Shown here one piece after another: positions 51,752-59,850 of a stretch of DNA of 64,000 nt; position 1 is the stretch's first letter; the number at the start of each line of letters is the position of its first letter. The notes under the pieces were generated by a model. That model saw only the letters and a list, made by a program, of their open reading frames with translations, was not told the origin of the DNA and searched no databases. This DNA comes from Leptolinea tardivitalis (GTDB lineage Bacteria > Chloroflexota > Anaerolineae > Anaerolineales > Anaerolineaceae). The position numbers were made by a program, and so were the translations under genes. The stretch is taken from contig NZ_BBYA01000001.1 of the NCBI RefSeq assembly GCF_001050275.1, positions 186,001 through 250,000 on the forward strand, written 5' to 3'.

Positions 51752-54700
51752 ATGTTTAAAAATGTTTCACCAAAAGTAGATGTAGTCAAAATGGAAGAGG
51801 CCATCCTTCAAATGTGGAAGGAAAAAGACATTTTCCATAAATCCGTCAAACAACGTGAAGGCGGGCCCAGTTATGTGTTCTTCGAAGGTCCTCCGACGGC
51901 CAACGGACATCCCGGCGTGCATCATGTTCTGGCACGGTCATTTAAAGATATGTTCCCACGTTATAAAACCATGCGCGGTTACCACAGTATCCGCCGGGGT
52001 GGATGGGATACCCACGGTCTTCCGGTTGAAATAGAAGTGGAAAAGAAACTGGGCTTCACCAATAAACAGCAGATCGAAGCCTATGGAATTGACAAATTCA
52101 ATGCGCTATGCCGTGAGTCAGCTTTCTCCTACATTCAGGAATGGGAGAAAATGACCGACCGGATGGGTTACTGGGCAGACATGGAAACCGCCTATGTGAC
52201 CTACAAAAACAGCTATATTGAATCAATCTGGTGGATTCTGAAAAACTTCTGGGATAAAGATCTGCTCTACCAGGGTTTTAAAGTTGTACCTTATTGTCCA
52301 CGCTGCGGCACCCCGCTTTCAGACCATGAGGTCGCTCTGGGGTATGATGACGCCGAAGATCCGTCTGTGTTTGTGCGCATGCGCCTGATTGACGATCCAG
52401 ATACGTCGCTGTTGATCTGGACGACCACACCCTGGACGCTTCCTTCAAATGCCGCTGTGGCTGCCCATCCTGATGTAACCTATGTGGTGGTGGAACGCAG
52501 TCTGGAAGATGGCCGGAAAGAAAAATTAATCATGGCTGAGGCGCTTGTGGCAAAAGTCCTTGGCGATGAACCGTATACCATTGTCAAAAAGATGCCTGGC
52601 AAAGCTCTGGAGGGGATGAAGTATACGCCTCTCTACAATTTCATCAAGTTGGATAAACCCGCCCATTTTGTTGCGCTGGCAGATTATGTATCCACAGAAG
52701 ATGGCACCGGTCTTGTTCACACCGCTCCTGCCTATGGTGCAGAAGATATGATGTTGGGGAATGCCGTGGGGCTGCCGGTCATTCAGGCGGTTGGACCCGA
52801 TGGCAAATTCCTACCCGAGGTTACCCCGTGGGCCGGTGTGTTTATTAAAGACGCCGATCCATCGATCATGGATGATCTGAAAAAACGCGGATTGCTCTTC
52901 CGGCGCGGCACAATTGTACATACCTATCCATTCTGCTGGCGCTGCAAGACTCCGCTGTTGTATTTTGCCCGGCCAACCTGGTACATTCGCACCAGCCGCC
53001 TGAAAGACCGCCTTGTCGGATTGAACGACACTATCAACTGGTATCCCGGTCATATCAAGAATGGCCGGTTTGGCAACTGGCTGGCCAATAATATTGACTG
53101 GGCACTCGGCCGCGAACGTTACTGGGGAACTCCATTGCCCGTCTGGCAGTGCCAGGAGTGCGGCAAGCAGGAATGTATCGGCTCTGTGGAAGAACTCTCC
53201 AAAAAATCTGGCCGTGATCTGAAAGAACTGGACCTGCACCGGCCGCATGTGGATAACATCACATATACCTGCCCGGATTGCAAAGGTACCATGCATCGCG
53301 TACCGGAATTAATCGACGTCTGGTTCGATTCTGGATCCATGCCCTATGCCCAGTGGCACTATCCGTTTGAAAATCAAAAAGAATTCAAAGAGCAATTCCC
53401 GGCAGACTATATCTGTGAAGCGGTTGACCAGACGCGCGGGTGGTTCTATTCACTGCACGCCATAAGCACGTTATTGAATGATTCGGTTTGTTTTAAGAAC
53501 GTCATTTGCCTGGGTTTGATCCTGGATGGCGAAGGACAGAAAATGTCCAAATCCCGCGGCAACGTGGTCAGTCCGTGGGATATTCTGGATGTTCATGGTG
53601 CAGATGCCTTCCGTTGGTATCTGTATACCGCCAGCCCGGCCGGACAGGAACGCCGTTTCTCAGCAGATCTGGTAGGCGAGGTGATCCGCACGTTCACCCT
53701 GACCCTGTGGAACACTTATTCGTTCTTTGTTAATTATGCCAATCTGGATGGTTGGACTCCGGATAAGAACGCGAAGGTCGAATACAGTCCTTTGGATCAA
53801 TGGCTGCGGTCAGCACTGCATACCCTTGTCCGCGATGTGACCAATGCGTATGAGAATTATGACAGTCTGGCTGCTACCCGTCCGATTGAGACTTTTGTTG
53901 ACCAACTCTCCAACTGGTATCTACGCCGATCACGCCGCCGTTTCTGGAAGACCGAATCAGACGCTGACAAACAGGCAGCCTATGCCACTCTCTATGAGGC
54001 GTTGGTCACATTGAGCAAATTGCTGGCTCCGGCCATGCCGTTCCTGGCGGAAGAACTTTACCAGAATCTGGTTCGATCGTTTGATCCGAATGCTCCCGAA
54101 TCGGTGCATCTGGCAGATTGGCCTGAAGTTGACCTATCTGTGGTGGATGAAAAGCTGAACCGCGAAATGGCACTGGTGATGAAGCTGGCTTCACTTGGAC
54201 ATGCCGCCCGCAACAAAGCCAACCGGAAAGTTCGCCAGCCTCTGGCAGAATGTGCTTTCTCCACAGGTAGTGCTGAAGAAGGACGCATCATCAAGCAATA
54301 TGCCGATATCCTGACGGACGAATTGAACGTCAAGAAAGTACGCGCCCTGAATGCCGCCGGTGAAGCTGTCTCTTACTCGCTTAATCCGCTTCCAAAACAG
54401 CTGGGTCAAAAGTACGGTCCGAAATTCCCGGCCATCCGGCAGGCTGTTCTTGCGCTTAACCCGGAAGAAGCCGCCCGGCTGCTGTTGGAAGGTAAAAATG
54501 TGACAGTAAAGGCGGCAGGTGAATCCTTTGAACTGCTTCCGGACGAAGTCGAGGTGCGCGCCAATGCTCGCGAAGGTTTTGCCGTGGCAAATGAAGGTGC
54601 CTCTCTGGCCGCACTGGTGACTGATCTCAATGAAGACCTGATCCTGGAAGGATTGGCCCGCGAAGTCGTCCGCCGCATACAAGATTTGCGGAAGACGGCC

Positions 54701-54901
54701 GGTTTGGAAATCTCTGACCGGATTCAGGTGTTGTATACCGCCACACCGAAACTGGCACAGGCTGTTGAAGCATATAAAGAATACATCACAGCCGAAACCT
54801 TGACGGTGAAAATTGGTTCGGGAACACCCGCTCAAAACATGGCTGTTGTCACCGATTCGTTTGATGGCGAAACGCTTACGGTAGGTCTCGCCAAAGCATA
54901 A
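51752..54901 (+). CDS. ileS: isoleucyl-tRNA synthetase, long (type 2-like) form
   Basis: A 1049-residue class I synthetase. HIGH-type motif in NGHPGVHHVLARSFKDMF, the KMSKS loop in GEGQKMSKSRGN, the large CP1 editing domain between them, and CQECGKQEC, CPDCKGT metal-binding pairs. Length and motif context (YKTMRGYHSIRRGGWDTHGLPVE) resemble the Thermus-type/eukaryote-like IleS, not the approximately 930-residue E. coli type. ATG 51752 follows a GGAGG at 51743-51747; an in-frame upstream ATG would translate the terminator hairpin. Expression is governed by the T-box leader. Confidence 0.96.
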   Translation: MFKNVSPKVDVVKMEEAILQMWKEKDIFHKSVKQREGGPSYVFFEGPPTANGHPGVHHVLARSFKDMFPRYKTMRGYHSIRRGGWDTHGLPVEIEVEKKLGFTNKQQIEAYGIDKFNALCRESAFSYIQEWEKMTDRMGYWADMETAYVTYKNSYIESIWWILKNFWDKDLLYQGFKVVPYCPRCGTPLSDHEVALGYDDAEDPSVFVRMRLIDDPDTSLLIWTTTPWTLPSNAAVAAHPDVTYVVVERSLEDGRKEKLIMAEALVAKVLGDEPYTIVKKMPGKALEGMKYTPLYNFIKLDKPAHFVALADYVSTEDGTGLVHTAPAYGAEDMMLGNAVGLPVIQAVGPDGKFLPEVTPWAGVFIKDADPSIMDDLKKRGLLFRRGTIVHTYPFCWRCKTPLLYFARPTWYIRTSRLKDRLVGLNDTINWYPGHIKNGRFGNWLANNIDWALGRERYWGTPLPVWQCQECGKQECIGSVEELSKKSGRDLKELDLHRPHVDNITYTCPDCKGTMHRVPELIDVWFDSGSMPYAQWHYPFENQKEFKEQFPADYICEAVDQTRGWFYSLHAISTLLNDSVCFKNVICLGLILDGEGQKMSKSRGNVVSPWDILDVHGADAFRWYLYTASPAGQERRFSADLVGEVIRTFTLTLWNTYSFFVNYANLDGWTPDKNAKVEYSPLDQWLRSALHTLVRDVTNAYENYDSLAATRPIETFVDQLSNWYLRRSRRRFWKTESDADKQAAYATLYEALVTLSKLLAPAMPFLAEELYQNLVRSFDPNAPESVHLADWPEVDLSVVDEKLNREMALVMKLASLGHAARNKANRKVRQPLAECAFSTGSAEEGRIIKQYADILTDELNVKKVRALNAAGEAVSYSLNPLPKQLGQKYGPKFPAIRQAVLALNPEEAARLLLEGKNVTVKAAGESFELLPDEVEVRANAREGFAVANEGASLAALVTDLNEDLILEGLAREVVRRIQDLRKTAGLEISDRIQVLYTATPKLAQAVEAYKEYITAETLTVKIGSGTPAQNMAVVTDSFDGETLTVGLAKA

Positions 54902-54918
54902 AAAGAATATCTTTGCAG

Positions 54919-54954
54919 CCAGCCGGTTCTGATACTCGGAACCGGCTGGTTCTT
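54919..54954 (+). terminator. terminator after ileS
   Basis: CCAGCCGGTTC (54919-54929) and GAACCGGCTGG (54939-54949) form an 11-bp stem with a 9-nt loop, followed by TTCTTTATT. Confidence 0.85.
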
Positions 54955-55053
54955 TATTAAGTGAGTTCCAGGTTCTACCCAGTCAAACGGAAAATGTTTA
55001 CAATAACCTGACGTAAGGTTTGTTTGAGATAAGGTAAAATTGCATCCGCTGTT

Positions 55054-55605
55054 ATGGGAGATTTGTCATTGACTAAGACTATAAAAAATTACCTGTTTTT
55101 ATTTATCGTTTCGGGGGTGTTAACGGCACTTGACCAGTGGAGCAAATATGCCATTCGTACGAACCTTTCTCTTGGTGAGATCTGGTCTCCCTGGGATTGG
55201 ATGACTCCGTATGCCCGCTTTGTTCACTGGCAGAATACCGGTGTAGCTTTCGGCATGTTTCAGGGGAATGGAAATATCTTTGCGGTGCTTTCTGCCGCTG
55301 TCAGTGTGATCATCATCTATTATTACCCGCGGGTAATAGGTGACAGCAAGTTGCTGCGCCTGGTTACGTCAATATTACTGGCCGGGTCGCTCGGTAATTT
55401 CTTTGACCGGGTGACTGTGGGTTATGTAACTGATTTCATTTCCATTGGAAATTTCCCGGTTTTCAATATTGCCGATTCTTGCATCTCAGTGGGTGTGGTT
55501 ATATTGTTGATCTATGTCTGGTTCGAAGAACGTAAAGATAAGAAAAAACAACAGGCGGATGCTGTTCTTGAACCGGTTGATGACAAAGAAGACAGGGAAG
55601 ACTGA
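55054..55605 (+). CDS. lspA: lipoprotein signal peptidase (signal peptidase II)
   Basis: A 183-residue polytopic protease with four membrane segments. Catalytic Asp118 is in GNFFDRV and Asp141 in FNIADSC, and WQNTGVAFGMF is the conserved loop. It cleaves signal peptides before the lipidated Cys of prolipoproteins such as the BamB-like one at 43979. The C-terminal tail is charged (KDKKKQQAD...). First gene of an operon: rluD-like follows after 5 nt. Confidence 0.95.
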   Translation: MGDLSLTKTIKNYLFLFIVSGVLTALDQWSKYAIRTNLSLGEIWSPWDWMTPYARFVHWQNTGVAFGMFQGNGNIFAVLSAAVSVIIIYYYPRVIGDSKLLRLVTSILLAGSLGNFFDRVTVGYVTDFISIGNFPVFNIADSCISVGVVILLIYVWFEERKDKKKQQADAVLEPVDDKEDRED

Positions 55606-55610
55606 AACGA

Positions 55611-56534
55611 TTGACGGAAAAACGGACCACCTTCGTCTTTTCAGAAACACAACCCATGCGGCTGGATGTCTACCTGACCAGCCAACTGCCGCATCTTTCC
55701 CGCTCGCGGATTCAAAACCTGATCCGTGATTTTTGTATTGAAGTAAATGGCCAGCTTCCCCAGAAGACGGGTATGCTTCTGGAAGGTGGTGAAGAAATCC
55801 TGGTTATTGAACCTGAAATCGAGACAGCCTCCGTAGAGCCAGAGAATATCCCCCTCGATATCATTTTTGAGAACGATGACTTATTGATCATCAATAAACC
55901 AGCCGGAATGGTTGTGCATCCGGCCATAGGTCATTTCACCGGAACTTTGGTCAATGCCGCCCTTGGCCATGATCCTGACCTGGAAGGGGTGGGGGGAGAA
56001 AAACGACCAGGTATCGTTCACCGTTTGGATAAAGATACCTCCGGACTCATTGTGATTGCCAAGAATGACTCTGCCCATCAATGGCTGCAGGGACAGTTCA
56101 AGGAAAGGACTGTCAAGAAAACGTATATTACCCTGGTGGATGGACATCCGCGCACACCCAACGGCCGGATTGAAACCCCCATCGGGCGCGATCCATCACA
56201 CAGGCAAAAAATGGCCGTTACACCAGAGAGCCGCGGCAGGCCATCTGTAACCGAATATTTCACACGCGAGACCTTTCCACAGCATACGCTGCTGGAAGTG
56301 CATATCCTTACCGGGCGGACGCACCAGATCAGGGTGCACATGGCTTTTGTCGGCTGCCCGGTAGCTGGAGATACTGTGTATGGTCGAAAGAAAGTCACCC
56401 TGCCATTAACACGGCAATTTCTGCATGCTTCCCGGCTGGAAATCTGTCTGCCCGGCGAAAACCGGCCGCGCACTTTTGAAGCTCCGCTGCCGGTGGATCT
56501 GCAGACCTGTCTGGATGAGTTACGGAAGCAATAA
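55611..56534 (+). CDS. rluD: RluD/RluC-family 23S rRNA pseudouridine synthase
   Basis: A 307-residue enzyme. N-terminal S4 RNA-binding domain (LDVYLTSQLPHLSRSRIQNLI, then FCIEVNGQ) and a catalytic PseudoU domain with the aspartate in HRLDKDTSGLIVIAKN. NKPAGMVVHPA and RTHQIRVHMAF are other signatures. It makes pseudouridines in 23S rRNA; gene symbol by family. Start TTG 55611, with AGGGAAG 12 nt upstream, keeps the full S4 domain; ATG 55656 would cut it. Confidence 0.92.
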   Translation: MTEKRTTFVFSETQPMRLDVYLTSQLPHLSRSRIQNLIRDFCIEVNGQLPQKTGMLLEGGEEILVIEPEIETASVEPENIPLDIIFENDDLLIINKPAGMVVHPAIGHFTGTLVNAALGHDPDLEGVGGEKRPGIVHRLDKDTSGLIVIAKNDSAHQWLQGQFKERTVKKTYITLVDGHPRTPNGRIETPIGRDPSHRQKMAVTPESRGRPSVTEYFTRETFPQHTLLEVHILTGRTHQIRVHMAFVGCPVAGDTVYGRKKVTLPLTRQFLHASRLEICLPGENRPRTFEAPLPVDLQTCLDELRKQ

Positions 56535-56548
56535 ACCTGGAGGCAATA

Positions 56549-57586
56549 ATGGATGTTATAGATCTTCGCAGTGACACTGTAAGCCATCCTACTCCTGAAA
56601 TGCGGCAGGCTATGGCCAGCGCGGAAGTGGGCGATGATGTCTATGGAGACGATCCCACCGTCAACCGTTTGCAAGAGCTGGCGGCACGGAAGATGGGCAA
56701 AGAGGCTGCCCTGTTTGTCTCTTCGGGAACCATGGGAAACTTAATTGGTGTTCTGGCGCAATGCCAGCGGGGTGACGAGGCGATCATGGGAACATTGGCT
56801 CACACCTTTCTATTCGAACAGGGTGGAATCTCTGCGCTTGGGGGTGTGTTTCCACATACCATTCCCAATCAGCCCGATGGAACCTTGAAACTGGACGATA
56901 TTGAAAGCGCTATCCGCGGGGAAGATGTCCATTTCCCAATTTCCCGATTGATCCTTCTGGAAAACACGCATAACCGCTGCGGTGGCGTGGTGCTTACCCC
57001 CGACTATACACGGCAGGTGGCGGCACTGGCGAAGAAACACACTATGAATCTGCATCTCGACGGTGCCCGAATATTTAATGCGGCCGCCGCTCTGGGAGTT
57101 GAGGCATCTGAATTGGCAAAACCGGCAGATACTGTCACATTTTGCCTGAGCAAGGCATTATGTGCACCCGTTGGGTCGATGTTATGTGGATCCAAAGAAT
57201 TCATCTATAAAGCACGGCGTTTGCGGAAACAGCTTGGCGGAGGAATGCGGCAGGCGGGTGTTCTGGCGGCCGCAGGAATCATTGCCATTGAAAAAATGTC
57301 TTTGCGTCTGGGGGAAGATCATGCCCGGGCTCGCAGACTGGCTGAGGGAATGGCCAATATACCGGGTTTCCATTTGGATTTTGGAATGCCCTCCACGAAT
57401 ATGGTGTTTGTATCGGTGGATGAATCGATTAAATATTCAGCCCGTGAAATAGCTGAAAGATTATCTGCAGACGGAATTAAAGTCGGTGTGACCGGCGATC
57501 GGCGTTTTCGACTGGTTACCCATTATTGGATCAACGATGCGGCGGTGGAAAAAACACTCTCTGCATTCGCTCGGCTGAGTAAATAG
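56549..57586 (+). CDS. ltaE: low-specificity L-threonine aldolase
   Basis: A 345-residue PLP enzyme of the threonine-aldolase/beta-eliminating lyase family. IDLRSDTVSHPTPEM and DDVYGDDPTVN at the N-terminus, LENTHN, LHLDGARIFNAA (Asp binds PLP N1) and the Schiff-base Lys in FCLSKALCAPVGS. It splits threonine or allo-threonine to glycine and acetaldehyde. Good RBS (GGAGG, 7 nt). Same operon direction as lspA and rluD. Confidence 0.94.
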   Translation: MDVIDLRSDTVSHPTPEMRQAMASAEVGDDVYGDDPTVNRLQELAARKMGKEAALFVSSGTMGNLIGVLAQCQRGDEAIMGTLAHTFLFEQGGISALGGVFPHTIPNQPDGTLKLDDIESAIRGEDVHFPISRLILLENTHNRCGGVVLTPDYTRQVAALAKKHTMNLHLDGARIFNAAAALGVEASELAKPADTVTFCLSKALCAPVGSMLCGSKEFIYKARRLRKQLGGGMRQAGVLAAAGIIAIEKMSLRLGEDHARARRLAEGMANIPGFHLDFGMPSTNMVFVSVDESIKYSAREIAERLSADGIKVGVTGDRRFRLVTHYWINDAAVEKTLSAFARLSK

Positions 57587-57660
57587 GCAGGACGTTCCGT
57601 ACTATAATTCGCCGGTACCTAATCGCCGGTTTATACCAATAGTCAGGAAGAGGTGATCGA

Positions 57661-58500
57661 ATGAAGGAATACTTTACTTTCGAAGAAATTGATCTGGCTG
57701 CCCAGGCTGTTCAAAAGAGATTACATTACAAACCACGTGTCAGCCTGATTCTGGGTTCTGGATTGGGCGATATGGCCAATACGATTGAATCTCCGGATAT
57801 TATCCCGTTCAAAGATATTCCCAATTGGCCTGAAGCCACCGCACCCGGCCATGTCGGCCGGCTTGTGGTGGGAAAATTGGAAAATCAGGAAGTCATGGTG
57901 CTTCAGGGACGCCTGCATTACTATGAAGGCTATTCTATGGCAGAGGTGACTCTTCCCATCCGGGTGATGCAACGTCTGGGGATCGAAATCCTGGTTTTGA
58001 CCAATGCTGCCGGCGGAGTGAATCCCGGTTTTTCCGCCGGTGATGTAATGCTGATCACAGATCACATCGGGATGGTCACCATGACGGGACTTAACCCGTT
58101 ACGCGGTCCAAACCTGGATCAATTTGGCGTTCGTTTCCCGGATGTCAGTCAGGTGTATGACCGAAAGTTACAGGCTTTAGCCCGCAAGGCTGCCCAGGAG
58201 ACCAATACCCCGATGCAGGAAGGTGTTTATGTCAATCTGTCGGGTCCGTCATTTGAAACTCCTGCTGATTTACGTTTTCTTCGCACCATTGGCGCTGATG
58301 CAGTAGGTATGTCAACTGTTCCCGAAGCCATTGTGGCCGTCCACGGCCATACCCGTGTGCTCGGACTTTCCGGTATCAGTAATAAAGCCAGTCTGGATGG
58401 TTCAACTATAACCACTGGTGAAGAGGTACTGGAAGCAGGAAAAGTGCTGGTTCCAAAGATGGAGCGCATTATCCGGGCATTTTTACGCAACCTCGATTAA
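57661..58500 (+). CDS. punA: purine nucleoside phosphorylase (trimeric PNP type)
   Basis: A 279-residue protein. GSGLGDMANTIE (phosphate contact), PGHVGRLVVGKL, QGRLHYYEGY, TNAAGGVNP (active-site) and ITDHIG are the PNP signatures, and VYVNLSGPSFETPAD with MSTVPEA holds base- and ribose-contact residues. It phosphorolyses inosine and guanosine and their deoxy forms to base plus (deoxy)ribose-1-phosphate. RBS GGAAGAGG lies 8 nt upstream. TATAAT at 57603-57608 could be its -10 box, but the -35 is poor. Confidence 0.95.
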   Translation: MKEYFTFEEIDLAAQAVQKRLHYKPRVSLILGSGLGDMANTIESPDIIPFKDIPNWPEATAPGHVGRLVVGKLENQEVMVLQGRLHYYEGYSMAEVTLPIRVMQRLGIEILVLTNAAGGVNPGFSAGDVMLITDHIGMVTMTGLNPLRGPNLDQFGVRFPDVSQVYDRKLQALARKAAQETNTPMQEGVYVNLSGPSFETPADLRFLRTIGADAVGMSTVPEAIVAVHGHTRVLGLSGISNKASLDGSTITTGEEVLEAGKVLVPKMERIIRAFLRNLD

Positions 58501-58596
58501 CCTTTCGATTGGCATTATCCTTGCAGAAGGAATGTTATCCGTTTATCGGGCGGCCAGTTTTGTATTTAACTTATCGGCTGGGATGAGCATGCAGCG

Positions 58597-59277
58597 ATGA
58601 TCGAAACACTTGGATTCCTGACCAAAAATGAGGTCTGGATATATATACTTGCCGGGGGGATCGGGCTTCTTTACTTGCGCAAGGTTGTTCAGGCATTGGA
58701 AGAGCGGCGGGCCGCCGTTTTTGGTTTGGAACGCGAGAATGCCAACCGTCAACTGGCTTCAGCCGGTTCCATGTTCGGGTTGATGGTACTGCTGGCTGCT
58801 GCCGAATTTGTGCTGGTGACCTTCGTTTCACCGTTCATGCCTCAGGAAAAAATCCTGCCGACACCAACCATGAACCTGCTTGCAACTCCAACAGTCACCC
58901 TGCCTCCGGCCAGCGCCAGTCCGGCAGCTGCCGGAACAGGAACGCCGGTGCCAGCGAAGTCCAATGGCTGTATTCCAGGTCAATTGGAGTTTACGAATGT
59001 GGTTCCCGGACAGGAATTTAGCAAAACAATCAAACTGAAGGGCACCACAAATGTTCCGGGTTTCGGCTTTTATAAATATGAATACGGACAACCTGGGCAA
59101 AACAACTGGGTGACCATTGCTGCAGGCAATGAAATCAAAATTGATGCAGAAATTGGTGCCTGGAATATTTCCCAATTACCACAGGGAGATTATGAATTGC
59201 GGTTGGTAGTTATCAACCAGCAGAATGAATCCCTGCCGCCCTGTGTTGTACCGATTCGAATTCTGTCTTCCCAATAA
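58597..59277 (+). CDS. two-TM membrane protein with extracellular domain
   Basis: A 226-residue protein of unknown function. Two N-terminal membrane helices (WIYILAGGIGLLYL and FGLMVLLAAAEFVLVTFV) are followed by a linker rich in Thr, Pro and Ala (about residues 88-128) and an extracellular domain starting GCIPGQLEF. That domain has Cys pairs (GCIPG ... PPCVVPI), a pattern (EFTNVVPGQEFS, IKLKGTTNVPGFGFYKYEY, QLPQGDYELRLVVIN) like small beta-sandwich domains. Next to the GNAT gene, 15 nt downstream. Confidence 0.65.
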   Translation: MIETLGFLTKNEVWIYILAGGIGLLYLRKVVQALEERRAAVFGLERENANRQLASAGSMFGLMVLLAAAEFVLVTFVSPFMPQEKILPTPTMNLLATPTVTLPPASASPAAAGTGTPVPAKSNGCIPGQLEFTNVVPGQEFSKTIKLKGTTNVPGFGFYKYEYGQPGQNNWVTIAAGNEIKIDAEIGAWNISQLPQGDYELRLVVINQQNESLPPCVVPIRILSSQ

Positions 59278-59292
59278 CTGGAGGTTCTTTTC

Positions 59293-59844
59293 ATGCCTGA
59301 AGTCGAAATTCGCCCGGCAGTCGTAAGTGACCTGCCTTTGCTCAGCAACCTGGAACATCATTACCAGACCAATAAGGTCTGGCAGATGGAACGTTCAACA
59401 GCCGATGGGCAAATCAGAGTCCAATTCCGCGAGATAACTCTCCCAAGGAATATCCGGGTGGAGTATCCACACCAGCCAAACCTCGTTCACAGTCCGCAGA
59501 ATTCCTATTCTGTGGTTTTAGAAGCTGTGTTAAACAATACACCGGTTGGATATATCACCATCTGGCAGCAGCTTGCATCAAATGCAGCCTGGATTCGTGA
59601 TCTTGTCGTGCGAGAGCGTAATCGTCGGCAGGGAATTGGTACGGCGTTAATTCTAGCCGGGCAGGAATGGGCTGGCCGTAAACACCTGAAACGTATGATT
59701 ATCGAAATGCAAAGTAAAAATTATCCTGGTATTCAATTGGTGAGAAAACTGGGTTTTGATTTCTGCGGATACAATGATAACTACTTTGAAAATCAGGATA
59801 TTGCCATCCTGTTTTCACGGGTGATTAAAACATTGAATTCCTGA
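59293..59844 (+). CDS. GNAT-family N-acetyltransferase
   Basis: A 183-residue GCN5-related acetyltransferase. The acetyl-CoA-binding loop is seen as LVVRERNRRQGIGTALILAG (motif A: R/Q-x-x-G-x-G/A), with a preceding strand AAWIRDLVV and MIIEMQSKNYPGIQLVRKLGFDFCGY as the C-terminal motif B. RBS GGAGG lies 10 nt upstream of the ATG. Substrate unknown; small-molecule or protein amine. Confidence 0.88.
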   Translation: MPEVEIRPAVVSDLPLLSNLEHHYQTNKVWQMERSTADGQIRVQFREITLPRNIRVEYPHQPNLVHSPQNSYSVVLEAVLNNTPVGYITIWQQLASNAAWIRDLVVRERNRRQGIGTALILAGQEWAGRKHLKRMIIEMQSKNYPGIQLVRKLGFDFCGYNDNYFENQDIAILFSRVIKTLNS

Positions 59845-59850
59845 TTATTT

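Noticed and set aside
54191-54835. 214-codon minus-strand frame inside ileS
   Set aside because: Antisense to the conserved C-terminal half of IleS, with no supporting signals.
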